Program-made: the position numbers and the translations under genes
Shown: in pieces, positions 50,167-58,534 of the stretch
How positions within the stretch are numbered: the stretch's first letter is position 1
How the letters are laid out: every line of letters starts with the position of its first letter
Assembly: GCA_001942045.1 (NCBI GenBank)
Contig: MSTD01000007.1
Span: 8,704-72,703, forward strand
Direction of reading: 5' to 3'
Length of the DNA: 64,000 nt
From: Mycolicibacterium porcinum
Lineage (GTDB): Bacteria; Actinomycetota; Actinomycetes; Mycobacteriales; Mycobacteriaceae
Notes under the pieces: model-generated
The model's database searches: none
Told to the model about the DNA's origin: nothing
Seen by the model: only the letters and a program-made list of their open reading frames with translations

Positions 50167-50764
50167 ACCTCTTCAGGAGGCTGACGGTACGGGCGAGCCG
50201 TTCTGACAGTTCGCCCACAGAGATGCGCCGCTGCGCGAATGCGGCGACGTTCGCCATCCAGACGTCGGAGAGTATTTCGGCGGCGCCGGTTTCCCTCGCG
50301 GCTGCATTTCCCTCATCGACGGAGCCAATGAAGATCCGGACTGTCTGCTGTCGCACCAGATCGGCTTGGATCGCCGCAGTGCCGTCTGCGTAAAGGTAGG
50401 GCCGGATCATCGCCTCGGCCAATTGCGTTGACGCGCAGAGCCTATTGGTGAGGGTCAGGGCGACCCGCAGCAGGCGCTGAAACGGGTCCGTTTCGTCGGC
50501 GACTCCGCGGTACTCCGTTTCGAAATCCCACAGCCATTCGTAGAAGCACGCGAGCAGCAGCTCATCCTTCGACGGGAAGTACTGGTACACAGTGCCGGCC
50601 GACATGCCGGCCGCTGCGGCGACTGAACGGATCTGGCACGAGTCATAGCCCAGGACCGCCAGTTCCGTCGCGGCCGCGATGATTCGATCACGCCGTTGGC
50701 CTCGCCGTGAGTGGATACTCGTTGTCTGCACGTCGGGCTCGGGATGGGAGAGACTGCGCAACAC
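50165..50764 (-). CDS. TetR-family regulator
   Basis: A 199-residue TetR regulator. The helix-turn-helix is ELAVLGYDSCQIRSVAAAAG followed by MSAGTVYQYFPSKDELLLA. The C-terminal ligand domain resembles those of mycobacterial steroid-pathway repressors of the KstR type (FETEYRGVADETDPFQRLLR, LAEAMIRPYLYADG). GTG 50764 has AAGGAG six bases upstream; longer readings run into untranslated sequence. It may govern the kshA/kstD genes or the 309-residue gene that follows on the same strand. Confidence 0.85.
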   Translation of the reverse strand: MLRSLSHPEPDVQTTSIHSRRGQRRDRIIAAATELAVLGYDSCQIRSVAAAAGMSAGTVYQYFPSKDELLLACFYEWLWDFETEYRGVADETDPFQRLLRVALTLTNRLCASTQLAEAMIRPYLYADGTAAIQADLVRQQTVRIFIGSVDEGNAAARETGAAEILSDVWMANVAAFAQRRISVGELSERLARTVSLLKR

Positions 50765-50907
50765 TGCCCACTCCTTAGGTACGCGTGTTCGGGCAACGAG
50801 AAGGCTAAGCCGGGACTGACAGTTTGAGCACGGGTGTTCTCGCTGACCGGACAGTCGTGTACCCAGCCACCGAACGGTCTTCGATGGCTGGGTGGCGCAG
50901 GGGCGTT

Positions 50908-51837
50908 CTATGTGGATGACACCGGCATGATCGGAATCTTCTTCATCGCGCTGGCCCGAGGATCTGGTGCCGCGGCCGCGGCCGCGTGGTTCTCTTCTCC
51001 TCTGGTGTACGTCCACACGCAGAAGGGCTCGCCTTCGGCGAACTTGAAGTCCTTGGGTGGCAGGTTGATGGCGAGCTTGCAGCCCGGAAAGAAGGGCGCC
51101 GAAATACGTTGCTCGAAAGTGCAATTCATCCATGCGCGCGCCGGTGGGTAGAGGCCCTCATCGGTGTATTTCTGGAGCACCTCACAGCGGCGCATGTTCA
51201 AGACCACGTGATCGGGGTTGTACACGATGTACTCGCCGCCATAGCCCAGAGTCCCATCGATACTCAGCACCGCCAGCTTGAGGAAATCTACGACGTGGAC
51301 GGGCTCGATCTTGAAGACCTTCGCCAGCTTCGGGTACTGGTAGTCGATGATGAGCTGGTACATGTCGGGCAACCCGAGCCAGACCTCTTCCTCGGGGATG
51401 ATCTTTGTCCACTGGTCGATGAAGTAGTTGTGGCCCTTGAGATACTGATCCCAGTAGGTCTTGATCAGGCGAATCAATGCGGGCTTCGTGAGGTCTTCGG
51501 TCTGCACGTCGAACGGGATGGCTTGGTACTGGGCGTTCTTCCAGTCCCAGCCCGGAGGCGCGATGAACCGTCCCATTGGCATCACCTGCCGCATGCCGGC
51601 CCGGGAGACCTCCGCGGCAATGTCCATGGCCGCGTTGATGCCGACCTTCTGTGAGTAGATCTGGACGTGGGCGTAGGGGACGAAGTTCAGCACGTCTTCG
51701 AACACCTTGGCCAAGCCGAGAAGAAAATCACGCGAGAAGTCTTGGATGTTACCGACTTTGCCCATGAAGTCGTGGGTGTAATCGTCGTAGTTGAGTTCCT
51801 CGCCCTCGGCGGTGAGGCCTTCGGTTTCCGTTGTCAT
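50908..51837 (-). CDS. Unrecognised 309-residue protein in the steroid-type cluster
   Basis: I do not recognise this family. The protein is soluble, rich in Tyr and Trp, and has no signal peptide. Its last third has four cysteines (218, 239, 253, 273) in blocks such as NMRRCEVLQKYTDEGLYPP, ARAWMNCTFEQ and PFFPGCKLAINLPP. The final 35 residues are a low-complexity tail of Ala followed by a basic end. ATG 51837 follows a good AGGAGG. Two inverted repeats lie just upstream, so expression is probably controlled. Conserved Cys, His and Asp residues suggest an enzyme or metal protein; no reaction can be named. Confidence 0.75.
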   Translation of the reverse strand: MTTETEGLTAEGEELNYDDYTHDFMGKVGNIQDFSRDFLLGLAKVFEDVLNFVPYAHVQIYSQKVGINAAMDIAAEVSRAGMRQVMPMGRFIAPPGWDWKNAQYQAIPFDVQTEDLTKPALIRLIKTYWDQYLKGHNYFIDQWTKIIPEEEVWLGLPDMYQLIIDYQYPKLAKVFKIEPVHVVDFLKLAVLSIDGTLGYGGEYIVYNPDHVVLNMRRCEVLQKYTDEGLYPPARAWMNCTFEQRISAPFFPGCKLAINLPPKDFKFAEGEPFCVWTYTRGEENHAAAAAAPDPRASAMKKIPIMPVSST

Positions 51838-51865
51838 GGGTTCCTCCTATTGCTGCGTCAGTGCG

Positions 51866-51881
51866 TGCCAGAGTGCTGGCA
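51866..51881. promoter_or_regulatory. Inverted repeat TGCCAG-N4-CTGGCA
   Basis: A 16-bp inverted repeat 29 bases upstream of the 309-residue gene and on the same core sequence as the next repeat (TGGCAG/CTGCCA read outward). Spacing between the centres is 28-29 bases, close to three helix turns. It is a candidate operator for one of the two TetR regulators nearby. Confidence 0.55.
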
Positions 51882-51894
51882 GAAACTGCACATA

Positions 51895-51909
51895 TGGCAG
51901 AATCTGCCA
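51895..51909. promoter_or_regulatory. Perfect palindrome TGGCAGAATCTGCCA
   Basis: A perfect 15-bp palindrome centred on A51902, in the 211-base divergent region between the 309-residue gene and the TetR gene at 52049. TetR proteins commonly bind such 15-18-bp palindromes, and a regulator divergent from its target is the usual arrangement, so TetR 52049 is the first candidate. Confidence 0.6.
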
Positions 51910-52048
51910 ATCCACAGAATGGTAGGCAGCGCGAGGTGTAGATCACGGGTTGTCTCCCGGTGACCGGGAGGAAGGCGAACATGCGGACCGGCCCGGCGGT
52001 CGCCGAACGCTAATATCGAAAATGCAGGTCAGAGAGGGGGCGAAACAC

Positions 52049-52663
52049 ATGCAGGTGGCGCACAATCCGACCTCGCTGACCGAGCGTCGCGCCGAGGACC
52101 TTCGGTTCGAAATCGCAGTGGCCGCGCGTGATCTGTTCCTTGCCGAAGGTTCGACCTCGGTCACCGTGGAGCGGATCTGTACCGCGGCGGGGGTCGCGCC
52201 ACGGACCTTTCATCGCCATTTTCCGGTGAAGGAGGATGTCGTCCTGCCGCTCTTCCGCCGGTTCGGCACCTTGAGTGTCGAGGTGCTTGCGGACGCCGGA
52301 CCCGGAGGTGACGTTGTCGACATCCTGGTCGAAGCGTTCAGCACCGAAGTGCCGAAACGCGGCACGGTCGAATTCGACCGCACGTTCATGGCATTGGTGG
52401 TCAACGATCCCCAGTACCGGCTGCGCTGGCTGGACTGGGGGCAGGACCTCATCGGGCCGATTACCGAGTTCTTGGGCAACAGATTTGAGCTCGGCGACAA
52501 CTCGCACACGCGAGAATTGCCGGCACAGTTGGTGATTCAGGTGTGTCGGCACGCATACCTGCGCTGGGTCACCGACGGTGACTTCGCCGGCCTGCGATCC
52601 ACCTTGCGGGTCGGGATGCAGATGGTGGTGGAAGCCCTGCCGGTGCTATCGCGGCAGGACTGA
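52049..52663 (+). CDS. TetR-family regulator, divergent from the 309-residue gene
   Basis: A 204-residue TetR regulator. The DNA-binding part is AARDLFLAEGSTSVTVERIC and AGVAPRTFHRHFPVKEDVVL. The C-terminal domain (VLADAGPGGDVVDILVEAFS, QVCRHAYLRWVTDGDF) is ligand-binding and not assignable. ATG 52049 has GAGAGGGGG upstream; ATG 52022 is in frame. It is likely to bind the two palindromes between it and the 309-residue gene. Confidence 0.87.
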   Translation: MQVAHNPTSLTERRAEDLRFEIAVAARDLFLAEGSTSVTVERICTAAGVAPRTFHRHFPVKEDVVLPLFRRFGTLSVEVLADAGPGGDVVDILVEAFSTEVPKRGTVEFDRTFMALVVNDPQYRLRWLDWGQDLIGPITEFLGNRFELGDNSHTRELPAQLVIQVCRHAYLRWVTDGDFAGLRSTLRVGMQMVVEALPVLSRQD

Positions 52664-52689
52664 CCCACAGGCAGTAGGAGTGGATTTCG

Positions 52690-53133
52690 CTAGCCGCCGA
52701 AGATCTCCAGTGACCCGACGTACGCCCGGTTGGCTTTGATTCGTTCCGCGATGCGCCACCGGCCGTCGACGTCTCGCCGCCAGGTGTCGTGGTAGTCGCC
52801 CATTGTGTAGAAGCGGGTCGACGGGTCGCCGGCTGAATTCAGATGAACGTCTCGGATGTAGGCCTTACTCGTGGCGGTGTCTTCGAGGACGTCGATGACA
52901 ACGTTGCCCAGCAGATGCTGAGTGGGCCCGCAGTTGTCGAGGAAACCGCGAATCATGTCGATGATCGCCGCGGCTCCCACCAAGCGCCCGGTCCCGAAAT
53001 CGCCTTCCGCGTCGGGAAAGAGAATCTCGGCCATCGTCGCCCAGTCCCGAGCGTCCATCGCGCGGGCAAAGATATTCAGCGCCCGTTCGATGTCTCGCTC
53101 ATCGCGCATCACTCGCAGGGCGACTGAATCCAC
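52690..53133 (-). CDS. SnoaL/NTF2-fold protein
   Basis: A 147-residue protein with the cone fold shared by SnoaL, ketosteroid isomerases and the small subunits of ring-hydroxylating enzymes. Blocks are ALNIFARAMDARDWATMAEI, FPDAEGDFGTG, MGDYHDTWRRDVDGRWRIAE. Members are polyketide cyclases, dehydratases or isomerases. GTG 53133 is chosen for its spacing to AAGGAG; GTG 53139 is also possible. It is 21 bases after the SDR gene in a leftward run and likely belongs to that operon. Confidence 0.83.
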   Translation of the reverse strand: MDSVALRVMRDERDIERALNIFARAMDARDWATMAEILFPDAEGDFGTGRLVGAAAIIDMIRGFLDNCGPTQHLLGNVVIDVLEDTATSKAYIRDVHLNSAGDPSTRFYTMGDYHDTWRRDVDGRWRIAERIKANRAYVGSLEIFGG

Positions 53134-53154
53134 GCCCACAACTCCTTCTACTGC

Positions 53155-53937
53155 TCAGGCGTGCGCGCCACCATCAACCCGGATCTCGGTGCCGGTGATG
53201 AACGCGCCATCGTCGGAGGCGACCATGGCAATAACCGATGCTACTGCGCTCGGGTCACCGAGGATTTCGCTCTCGGCACCGTGCAGCAACGGAGTCTGCT
53301 TGGCCCAGAGGCCTAGATCATAGCCTTCCGGCATCTTGTCCAGGGTGCTGTTGGCCAGGGCTGTCGAGACGCCGCCCGGCTGGATGTTGACTGCGCGCAG
53401 GCCCTGCTTGGAGTACTCCAGTGCCAGAGAATGGGTGAAGCTGAGGATGCCGCCCTTGCTGGCTGCGTACGCCGCCATGTACGGGTGGGCGAACGTCGCG
53501 GCGGTGGAGGTGAAGTTCACCACGACGCCCCGCCCCGACTGCAGTAGGGCCGGGAGTGCCTGGCGGGTCATCAGGAAGGTGCCGGTGAGATTCACCGCCA
53601 GGGTGCGGTTCCAATCCTCGAGGCTGGTCTCGTGCGTGTGCGAACACGTCTGCATGGCAGCCACATTGACCAGAACCTCAAGGTCTCCGAGCTCGGCCAC
53701 AGCCGCGTCAACCGCGGCGATCACGTCCTCTTCACGGGAGATGTCGAGGATGGCTGTGGTGAGTCGTTTGGCATTGCCGGCGTCCTCCGCGGCTGCGGCG
53801 GTCCTGGCCAGTCCGTCGGCGGAGATGTCGTACCCCACCACCGTGGCACCTTCGTCCAGCAGGCGGGCCACCGTGGCGGCGCCGATACCCGACCCTGCGC
53901 CGGTGACGATGACCCGGCGATCTGAGAAGCGATTCAC
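53155..53937 (-). CDS. Short-chain dehydrogenase, probably acting on a hydroxysteroid-like substrate
   Basis: A 260-residue classical SDR. TGAGSGIGAATV is the coenzyme motif, GYDIS ends the second strand, NVAAMQTC replaces the usual NNAG, and the active site is in FTSTAATF and YAASKGG. The change in the NNAG motif is modest and seen in other active members. It begins with GTG 16 bases after the 358-residue gene, so the two are probably co-transcribed. Oxidation of a ring or side-chain hydroxyl is the expected role in this cluster. Confidence 0.86.
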   Translation of the reverse strand: MNRFSDRRVIVTGAGSGIGAATVARLLDEGATVVGYDISADGLARTAAAAEDAGNAKRLTTAILDISREEDVIAAVDAAVAELGDLEVLVNVAAMQTCSHTHETSLEDWNRTLAVNLTGTFLMTRQALPALLQSGRGVVVNFTSTAATFAHPYMAAYAASKGGILSFTHSLALEYSKQGLRAVNIQPGGVSTALANSTLDKMPEGYDLGLWAKQTPLLHGAESEILGDPSAVASVIAMVASDDGAFITGTEIRVDGGAHA

Positions 53938-53953
53938 TGAATACCTCTCGGAG

Positions 53954-55030
53954 TTAGGCGAATTGAAAGGCGGAGATCGGAGCCTCGTCCGGGTAGCTGC
54001 TGGGGCCGCCGAGGTCGTAGGCGGCGTTCAGGGCTCCGATGAACTCTGCGTCGTGCAGTGGGTCGCCTGGCACGTCGAGCTTGATGCCCTTGCTCTTGAG
54101 GTCGTCGACCATCATTCCGATGGCGCGTTCGACCGTGATGTCGTCGGACCCCTCCATGTTCTTCTTGAGTTCGTCGTAGTCGGAGAACACCTCGGCGGAC
54201 CAGTGGACGAGGAACCGCAGCTCGTCGGTGTGGTGGCGAGCGATCACGTCTTCACCGTTCTTCAGTAGCCATTGATCGCGGTCCGCCGGGTCTCCGGTGA
54301 ACACGGTGTCGAACGCCAGACCACGCGGAACCTGCTGCTCCAGTGGGCCGTTGGCTTCTCCGCGGTGCACCATCATCTCGTTCTGCACGACGACGCCACG
54401 GTTGTTGATCGGCGGCAGCACCCGGGCAGGCGGCTTGAGCGGACCGTCTGGCCAGTAGGTGAAGCCCGAACCCTCGTCGAGGGAGAACCAGGTGATCACC
54501 TGGGCCATCTTGATCAGGTAGTCGGTGAACAGGCCGGACTTGCCCATCACGCTGCACAGCCAGGTGGGGGCGTTCTCGTGGCGGACGCCGCGGAAGCTCG
54601 GGGAGTCCAGGTGGCCGGGATCGCGGTTGGCGCACGGGCCGTTGATGTTGAACAGCATCATCTCCGGCTTGGCGTACTCGGCGTTCCAGTAACTCTTGGC
54701 CTGCTCGATGAAGCCGGCGTTGTAGAAGCAGTCATGCAGCTCGGGGTAGAGAACAGTGCCGTAGTTGGCGAGGTAGCCGCGGAACGTCGGGGTGAGGAAC
54801 AGGTCCAGCGACGGGGTGAATCCCTCGGGGAAGGCGCCGCTCATCGTGGCCATCAACTCGTCGGCGGAGGCGAAGTGCTGGGCGATGATCAGCTTCCACG
54901 GACCCTGCGTGTGTACGACGTCGAGCAGCCTGCGCTTCTGATCTTCGGTGTAGATGTCGGACAGCTCGCGCGGTGGGGCGACGGGACGCAGGATGTCGGA
55001 CAACTCAAGTCGCTGCTCATCGGTCAGCAT
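53954..55030 (-). CDS. Unrecognised 358-residue protein with HxD...H motif, possible iron/2-oxoglutarate dioxygenase
   Basis: I cannot place this family with confidence. The sequence contains HLD at residues 140-142, in DPGHLDSPSFRGVRHENAP, and a distal His222 in NEMMVHRGEANGP, with Arg236 fourteen residues later. HxD...H plus a following Arg is the iron and 2-oxoglutarate set of phytanoyl-CoA-hydroxylase-type dioxygenases. The 80-residue gap between the two sites and the strand-rich region (RGVVVQ, GLAFDTVFTG) fit a double-stranded beta-helix. ATG 55030 follows GAAGGAG. Neighbours suggest oxidation of a steroid or terpenoid. The function is inferred. Confidence 0.7.
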   Translation of the reverse strand: MLTDEQRLELSDILRPVAPPRELSDIYTEDQKRRLLDVVHTQGPWKLIIAQHFASADELMATMSGAFPEGFTPSLDLFLTPTFRGYLANYGTVLYPELHDCFYNAGFIEQAKSYWNAEYAKPEMMLFNINGPCANRDPGHLDSPSFRGVRHENAPTWLCSVMGKSGLFTDYLIKMAQVITWFSLDEGSGFTYWPDGPLKPPARVLPPINNRGVVVQNEMMVHRGEANGPLEQQVPRGLAFDTVFTGDPADRDQWLLKNGEDVIARHHTDELRFLVHWSAEVFSDYDELKKNMEGSDDITVERAIGMMVDDLKSKGIKLDVPGDPLHDAEFIGALNAAYDLGGPSSYPDEAPISAFQFA

Positions 55031-55073
55031 GGTGATCTCCTTCGATGGTGTGGGTCTCGATTGTGGACAGCAC

Positions 55074-56054
55074 TCAGCCTGGCGAAGCCGCCGTCGCCCG
55101 TTGATCGGGAGACTCGTTGTCGCCCAAGGGATGGTCGAATTTGGCCCGAAGTAGCGCGCCGGTTTCGGCCAGTGCCAAGCGACCACGCGCGGTGGCGTCT
55201 GAGCGCATCAGAAAGCCGTGGTACATACCGGGATAACGCGTGACGGTGGTTTGCACTCCGGCGTCACGCAGCCTTTGGGCGTAGCGCTCGCCCCAATCGC
55301 GGATCGGGTCGCACTCGCCGGTCACGACGATGGCCGGCGGCAGGCCACGAAGATCGGTCGCATACGCCGGGACCTGGTACGGGTCTCGCGGTGATCCGCC
55401 ACGGTCGACCAGTTCGTGCATGTAGACGATGTCCTCGTGCCGAAGCAGTGGGGCATCGGGCATCGAGGTGATGGATGCCGCTCCCATGTCGCGATCCAGA
55501 CCCGGATACAGCAACACCTGGGCGGAGATTCGTGGACCGGCGTGATCGCGGGCTGCCAGTGCCACTGCGGCAGCGAGCGATCCGCCAGCACTGTCGCCGA
55601 CAACTGCCAGCCGGCTTACATCGAGGTTCAGTTCGTCGGCATGGGCGGCAACCCATTCGGTGGCCGCATAGGCGTCGTCGAATTGCGCGGGTGGCGGTGA
55701 TTCCGGTGCCAGTCGGTACTCGACCGCCGCCACCGCCGCGCCGCTGGCATGTGCCAGTTCGCGCGCGAGCGGCTCGAACGAATGATTCGAACCCATCACG
55801 AGCCCGCCGCCATGCAGGTAAACGAGCACGGGCAGCCCGGGCTCGGGGCTGGGCCGATAGAGGCGTAGCGGTATCGGACCGCCCGGGCCCGAGGCCGTCA
55901 GGTCTTCGATGCCCGCCATGGCCGGCATCTCGGGCAGCGGTGCGGATTCGAGGCCGGCCCGCACGGACTGCAGCCCGCGGGCCCGCATGGGAGCGATCTC
56001 ACCGAACGACGAAACTCGTGCGGCCGCATCGGGATCAAGTGGTGGATAGGTCAT
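55074..56054 (-). CDS. Alpha/beta-hydrolase, HSL-type esterase
   Basis: A 326-residue esterase of the hormone-sensitive lipase group. The oxyanion block is YLHGGGLVMGS, the nucleophile is in VVGDSAGGSLAAAVAL, and the catalytic Asp and His are in GECDPIRDWG and YPGMYHGFLMRS. It probably cleaves an ester or lactone formed during ring breakdown. ATG 56054 lies one base after the stop of the SDR gene upstream in the same direction, so they share a transcript. Confidence 0.92.
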   Translation of the reverse strand: MTYPPLDPDAAARVSSFGEIAPMRARGLQSVRAGLESAPLPEMPAMAGIEDLTASGPGGPIPLRLYRPSPEPGLPVLVYLHGGGLVMGSNHSFEPLARELAHASGAAVAAVEYRLAPESPPPAQFDDAYAATEWVAAHADELNLDVSRLAVVGDSAGGSLAAAVALAARDHAGPRISAQVLLYPGLDRDMGAASITSMPDAPLLRHEDIVYMHELVDRGGSPRDPYQVPAYATDLRGLPPAIVVTGECDPIRDWGERYAQRLRDAGVQTTVTRYPGMYHGFLMRSDATARGRLALAETGALLRAKFDHPLGDNESPDQRATAASPG

Positions 56055-56055
56055 T

Positions 56056-56919
56056 TCAGCTCTGTGCCGGGTCGAAGCGGCGCTCGGTCGGTAACCGGGG
56101 CGCCTCCTGGTTGCTCAACACGCGGGCCCGTTCGGTCATCGCGGATCCGACGTAATCAGGTTGGGTGAGCAGGTAGAACCGGCCTTCTGCGGCCTGCTCG
56201 AACACCACCTCGGCTGCGGCCAGCGGATCCATCGCCTCGGCCTTGATGTCGAGCATGGCTGCGCGTTGTCCTTCGGCGGCGCCGGTGTCCCCGGAATCCA
56301 CCCCGCCGGCCGATTCGAAGATGTCGGACACCACGGCACCCGGTAGCACCGCCTGCACGTGCACATGGTGGTCATGGCCGGCGGATTGCACTTCCAGGTG
56401 CAGACATTCGGTCAGGGCCAGAACTGCATGCTTGCTCATGATGTAGGGCGCCTGCAACGGGACAACGGCCACACCACCGATCGAGGACAGGTTCCACACC
56501 CAGGCCGGCGCATCGGTGGCCATCATCTTCGGCAGGAATGCCTTGACGCCGTGGAACACTCCGCTGATGTTGACGTCGACGACGCGTTGCCAGTTGTCGA
56601 CCGGGGTGTCCCACAGATATCCGAACTGCTCGATACCCGCGTTGTTCACCAACAGGCGTATCGGACCGAGTTCGCGGTAGACCTGATCGGCCATCGCTTG
56701 CACCGCAGCGGCATCCCGCACATCGCACACCACTTCGGTTGCCATCCCGCCTGCGGCCACAATTTCGTCGCGCAGATCCGCGACGGCGTCGGCGTTGATG
56801 TCGACCAGCACCACCGTCATGCCCAACCGGCTGGCATACCGCGCGAGGCCGGCGCCGATCCCGGCGCCGGCTCCCGTGATGACGGCGACTCCGCCGCCGA
56901 AGACCTCTGCGGCGTTCAC
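56056..56919 (-). CDS. Short-chain dehydrogenase with C-terminal extension
   Basis: A 287-residue SDR. The coenzyme motif is TGAGAGIGAGLARY, LVDINADA ends strand 2, NNAG is in LLVNNAGIEQ, and the active site is in NLSSIGGVA and YIMSKHA. The C-terminus is longer than the classical core and ends in a basic tail. GTG 56919 forms a GTGA overlap with the NTF2-like gene. Like the SDR at 53155 it probably oxidises a ring or side-chain alcohol. Confidence 0.87.
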   Translation of the reverse strand: MNAAEVFGGGVAVITGAGAGIGAGLARYASRLGMTVVLVDINADAVADLRDEIVAAGGMATEVVCDVRDAAAVQAMADQVYRELGPIRLLVNNAGIEQFGYLWDTPVDNWQRVVDVNISGVFHGVKAFLPKMMATDAPAWVWNLSSIGGVAVVPLQAPYIMSKHAVLALTECLHLEVQSAGHDHHVHVQAVLPGAVVSDIFESAGGVDSGDTGAAEGQRAAMLDIKAEAMDPLAAAEVVFEQAAEGRFYLLTQPDYVGSAMTERARVLSNQEAPRLPTERRFDPAQS

Positions 56920-57404
56920 GCCGAGTGGACTCCGGCGGCGGCCTTCGCGGTGTGCTCGGCGAACGGGACGGAGTCCTCGGCGTCGAGTACGACATTCAGC
57001 GAGGTGAAGACCAGGCCGTCTTCCGACTGCCGGATCCCGGCATCGACGACTCCGCTGGACACCGCGAACGGAACGTTGTTGGTGATCTGGTTGACGAACA
57101 GATAGAAGCGGACGTTGGTGACCGCGCCGTCGACACCGGTGCGGAACACGTTGGTCGCGTGATGACGGCACGGGTACGGGTTCTCGTTGCGGTGCTCGAT
57201 GAGCCAGGCCAAAGTCTCGGCCTTACCGTGCAATTCTGCGGCCAACAGGTGCTCGAACGGGCAGGCACCGGAGTCCGAGCGGCTCAGGTACTCCATCTCG
57301 TCGGCGAGGCGGGCGCCTACCTCGTCGAAGTGGCCCTGGTCGTAGTGGTACCAGAAACCGGAGATGAACTCTTGGACATCGGGCAGGGCGATCTGGTTGC
57401 TCAT
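56916..57404 (-). CDS. NTF2-like/SnoaL-fold protein
   Basis: A 162-residue protein with the small cone fold. Blocks are EFISGFWYHYDQGHFDEVGA, EHRNENPYPCRHHATNVFRT and FYLFVNQITNNVPFAVSSGV. It is related in fold, not closely in sequence, to the SnoaL protein at 52690. The His-rich segment CRHHATN could form an active site for a dehydratase or isomerase. It overlaps the SDR gene by GTGA, so the pair is translated together. Function is inferred from the fold only. Confidence 0.78.
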   Translation of the reverse strand: MSNQIALPDVQEFISGFWYHYDQGHFDEVGARLADEMEYLSRSDSGACPFEHLLAAELHGKAETLAWLIEHRNENPYPCRHHATNVFRTGVDGAVTNVRFYLFVNQITNNVPFAVSSGVVDAGIRQSEDGLVFTSLNVVLDAEDSVPFAEHTAKAAAGVHSA

Positions 57405-57472
57405 GCCGGCAGTCAACCTGGGATGTGGCGCCGGTAACAGCACCGGTGACCGGTCAGCGGAACACCAAACCG

Positions 57473-58534
57473 CTAGGCGCCGGCGATCAACGCCCAGAGC
57501 TGTTGTCCGCCTGCCCCAACGGCTGCCGCCGCAACCCGTCCGTCCCAGAAACGCACCGAACCGAATTCCGAGCGCCAGGCCAGAGCTGCGCGGGTGAACT
57601 CGTGCAGTCGATGCTCGTGGGTGGTGCCGATCGCGCCGTGCACCTGGTGTGCGTTGCGGGTCACGACCGAGGCGGCATGCCCGACACACGATCGCGCGGT
57701 CGCGATCTGGAAATCCAGTTGGGCTGACTGCCAGTCCGTTCCGATGGCTGTGTGCAGTGCGGCTTCCGTGGCCGCCCGCGCCAGGGCTGACTCTGCTGCC
57801 GCATCCGAGATCAGGTTCTGAATCGCCTGGAACTTCGCCAGCGGACGCCCGAACTGCACCCGTGACGCCACGTGTTCGATGGACAGCGCCACAGCTCGAT
57901 CGAGTGCCGTGCACACCTGGATCGCCCGTACCATCGCCGATTTGCGGCCGAGCTGGTCCACCAGGTTGGTGGGCACCGGATGGCCGGCGAATCCGGTGGT
58001 GTCGATGCTGACGGTGTCGCGTGGCTCGCCGATCAGGTTGGTGCCGACGTCGAGCGACAGTTTCGTGGTGTCGAACTCGGTGAGCCGGTATTCGTCTCCG
58101 GCGGGCCAGAGCACGACGATTCGTTCCGCGTCGGTGGCCCAGGGCACCGCGGTGGCGGCACCGCCGCCGGGCGGCAGCACACACATCGTTCGCACGGCGT
58201 CATCGACGGGTTGCCCGGCAGCCTCCAACAGCCAACAGGCCAGCAGGTCGTGTTCGGCCAGTGGGATACGGACACCGTGACGGACTGCGGCACTGAGCAA
58301 CTCAGCCGCCTCGAGCCAACCGGCGCCGCTGCCGCCAGATTCCTCGGCCCCGGTCAGGCGGACAAGTCCGAGGGAGTCGAGCCGCCGCCACAGTGCGCGG
58401 TCGTACTCGACGCGTTCGCCGGGGCTCCCGGCGGGTGCGGTCTGGCTGTAATCGGAGAAGACGCCGTCCATCATGGCCGCCAGGTCACGGTCCACGGCGG
58501 ACCGCGTGCTCGGGGCGAGTTCCGTGGTGCTCAT
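57473..58534 (-). CDS. Acyl-CoA dehydrogenase, partner subunit
   Basis: A 353-residue ACAD-fold protein. The C-terminal QVHGAIGTTHEHRLHEFTRA is typical of one partner of mycobacterial FadE pairs; the loop that carries MSEPDSGSD in full ACADs is absent and the N-terminal half is poorly conserved. It overlaps the second ACAD gene by ATGA. In steroid degradation such pairs form alpha2-beta2 enzymes that desaturate CoA esters of side-chain or ring fragments. Confidence 0.86.
   Translation of the reverse strand: MSTTELAPSTRSAVDRDLAAMMDGVFSDYSQTAPAGSPGERVEYDRALWRRLDSLGLVRLTGAEESGGSGAGWLEAAELLSAAVRHGVRIPLAEHDLLACWLLEAAGQPVDDAVRTMCVLPPGGGAATAVPWATDAERIVVLWPAGDEYRLTEFDTTKLSLDVGTNLIGEPRDTVSIDTTGFAGHPVPTNLVDQLGRKSAMVRAIQVCTALDRAVALSIEHVASRVQFGRPLAKFQAIQNLISDAAAESALARAATEAALHTAIGTDWQSAQLDFQIATARSCVGHAASVVTRNAHQVHGAIGTTHEHRLHEFTRAALAWRSEFGSVRFWDGRVAAAAVGAGGQQLWALIAGA

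Noticed and set aside
50765..50907. KstR-type operator before the TetR gene at 50165
   Set aside because: GTT...AAC-like bases occur near 50790, but they do not form the expected palindrome with the right spacing, so no site is called.
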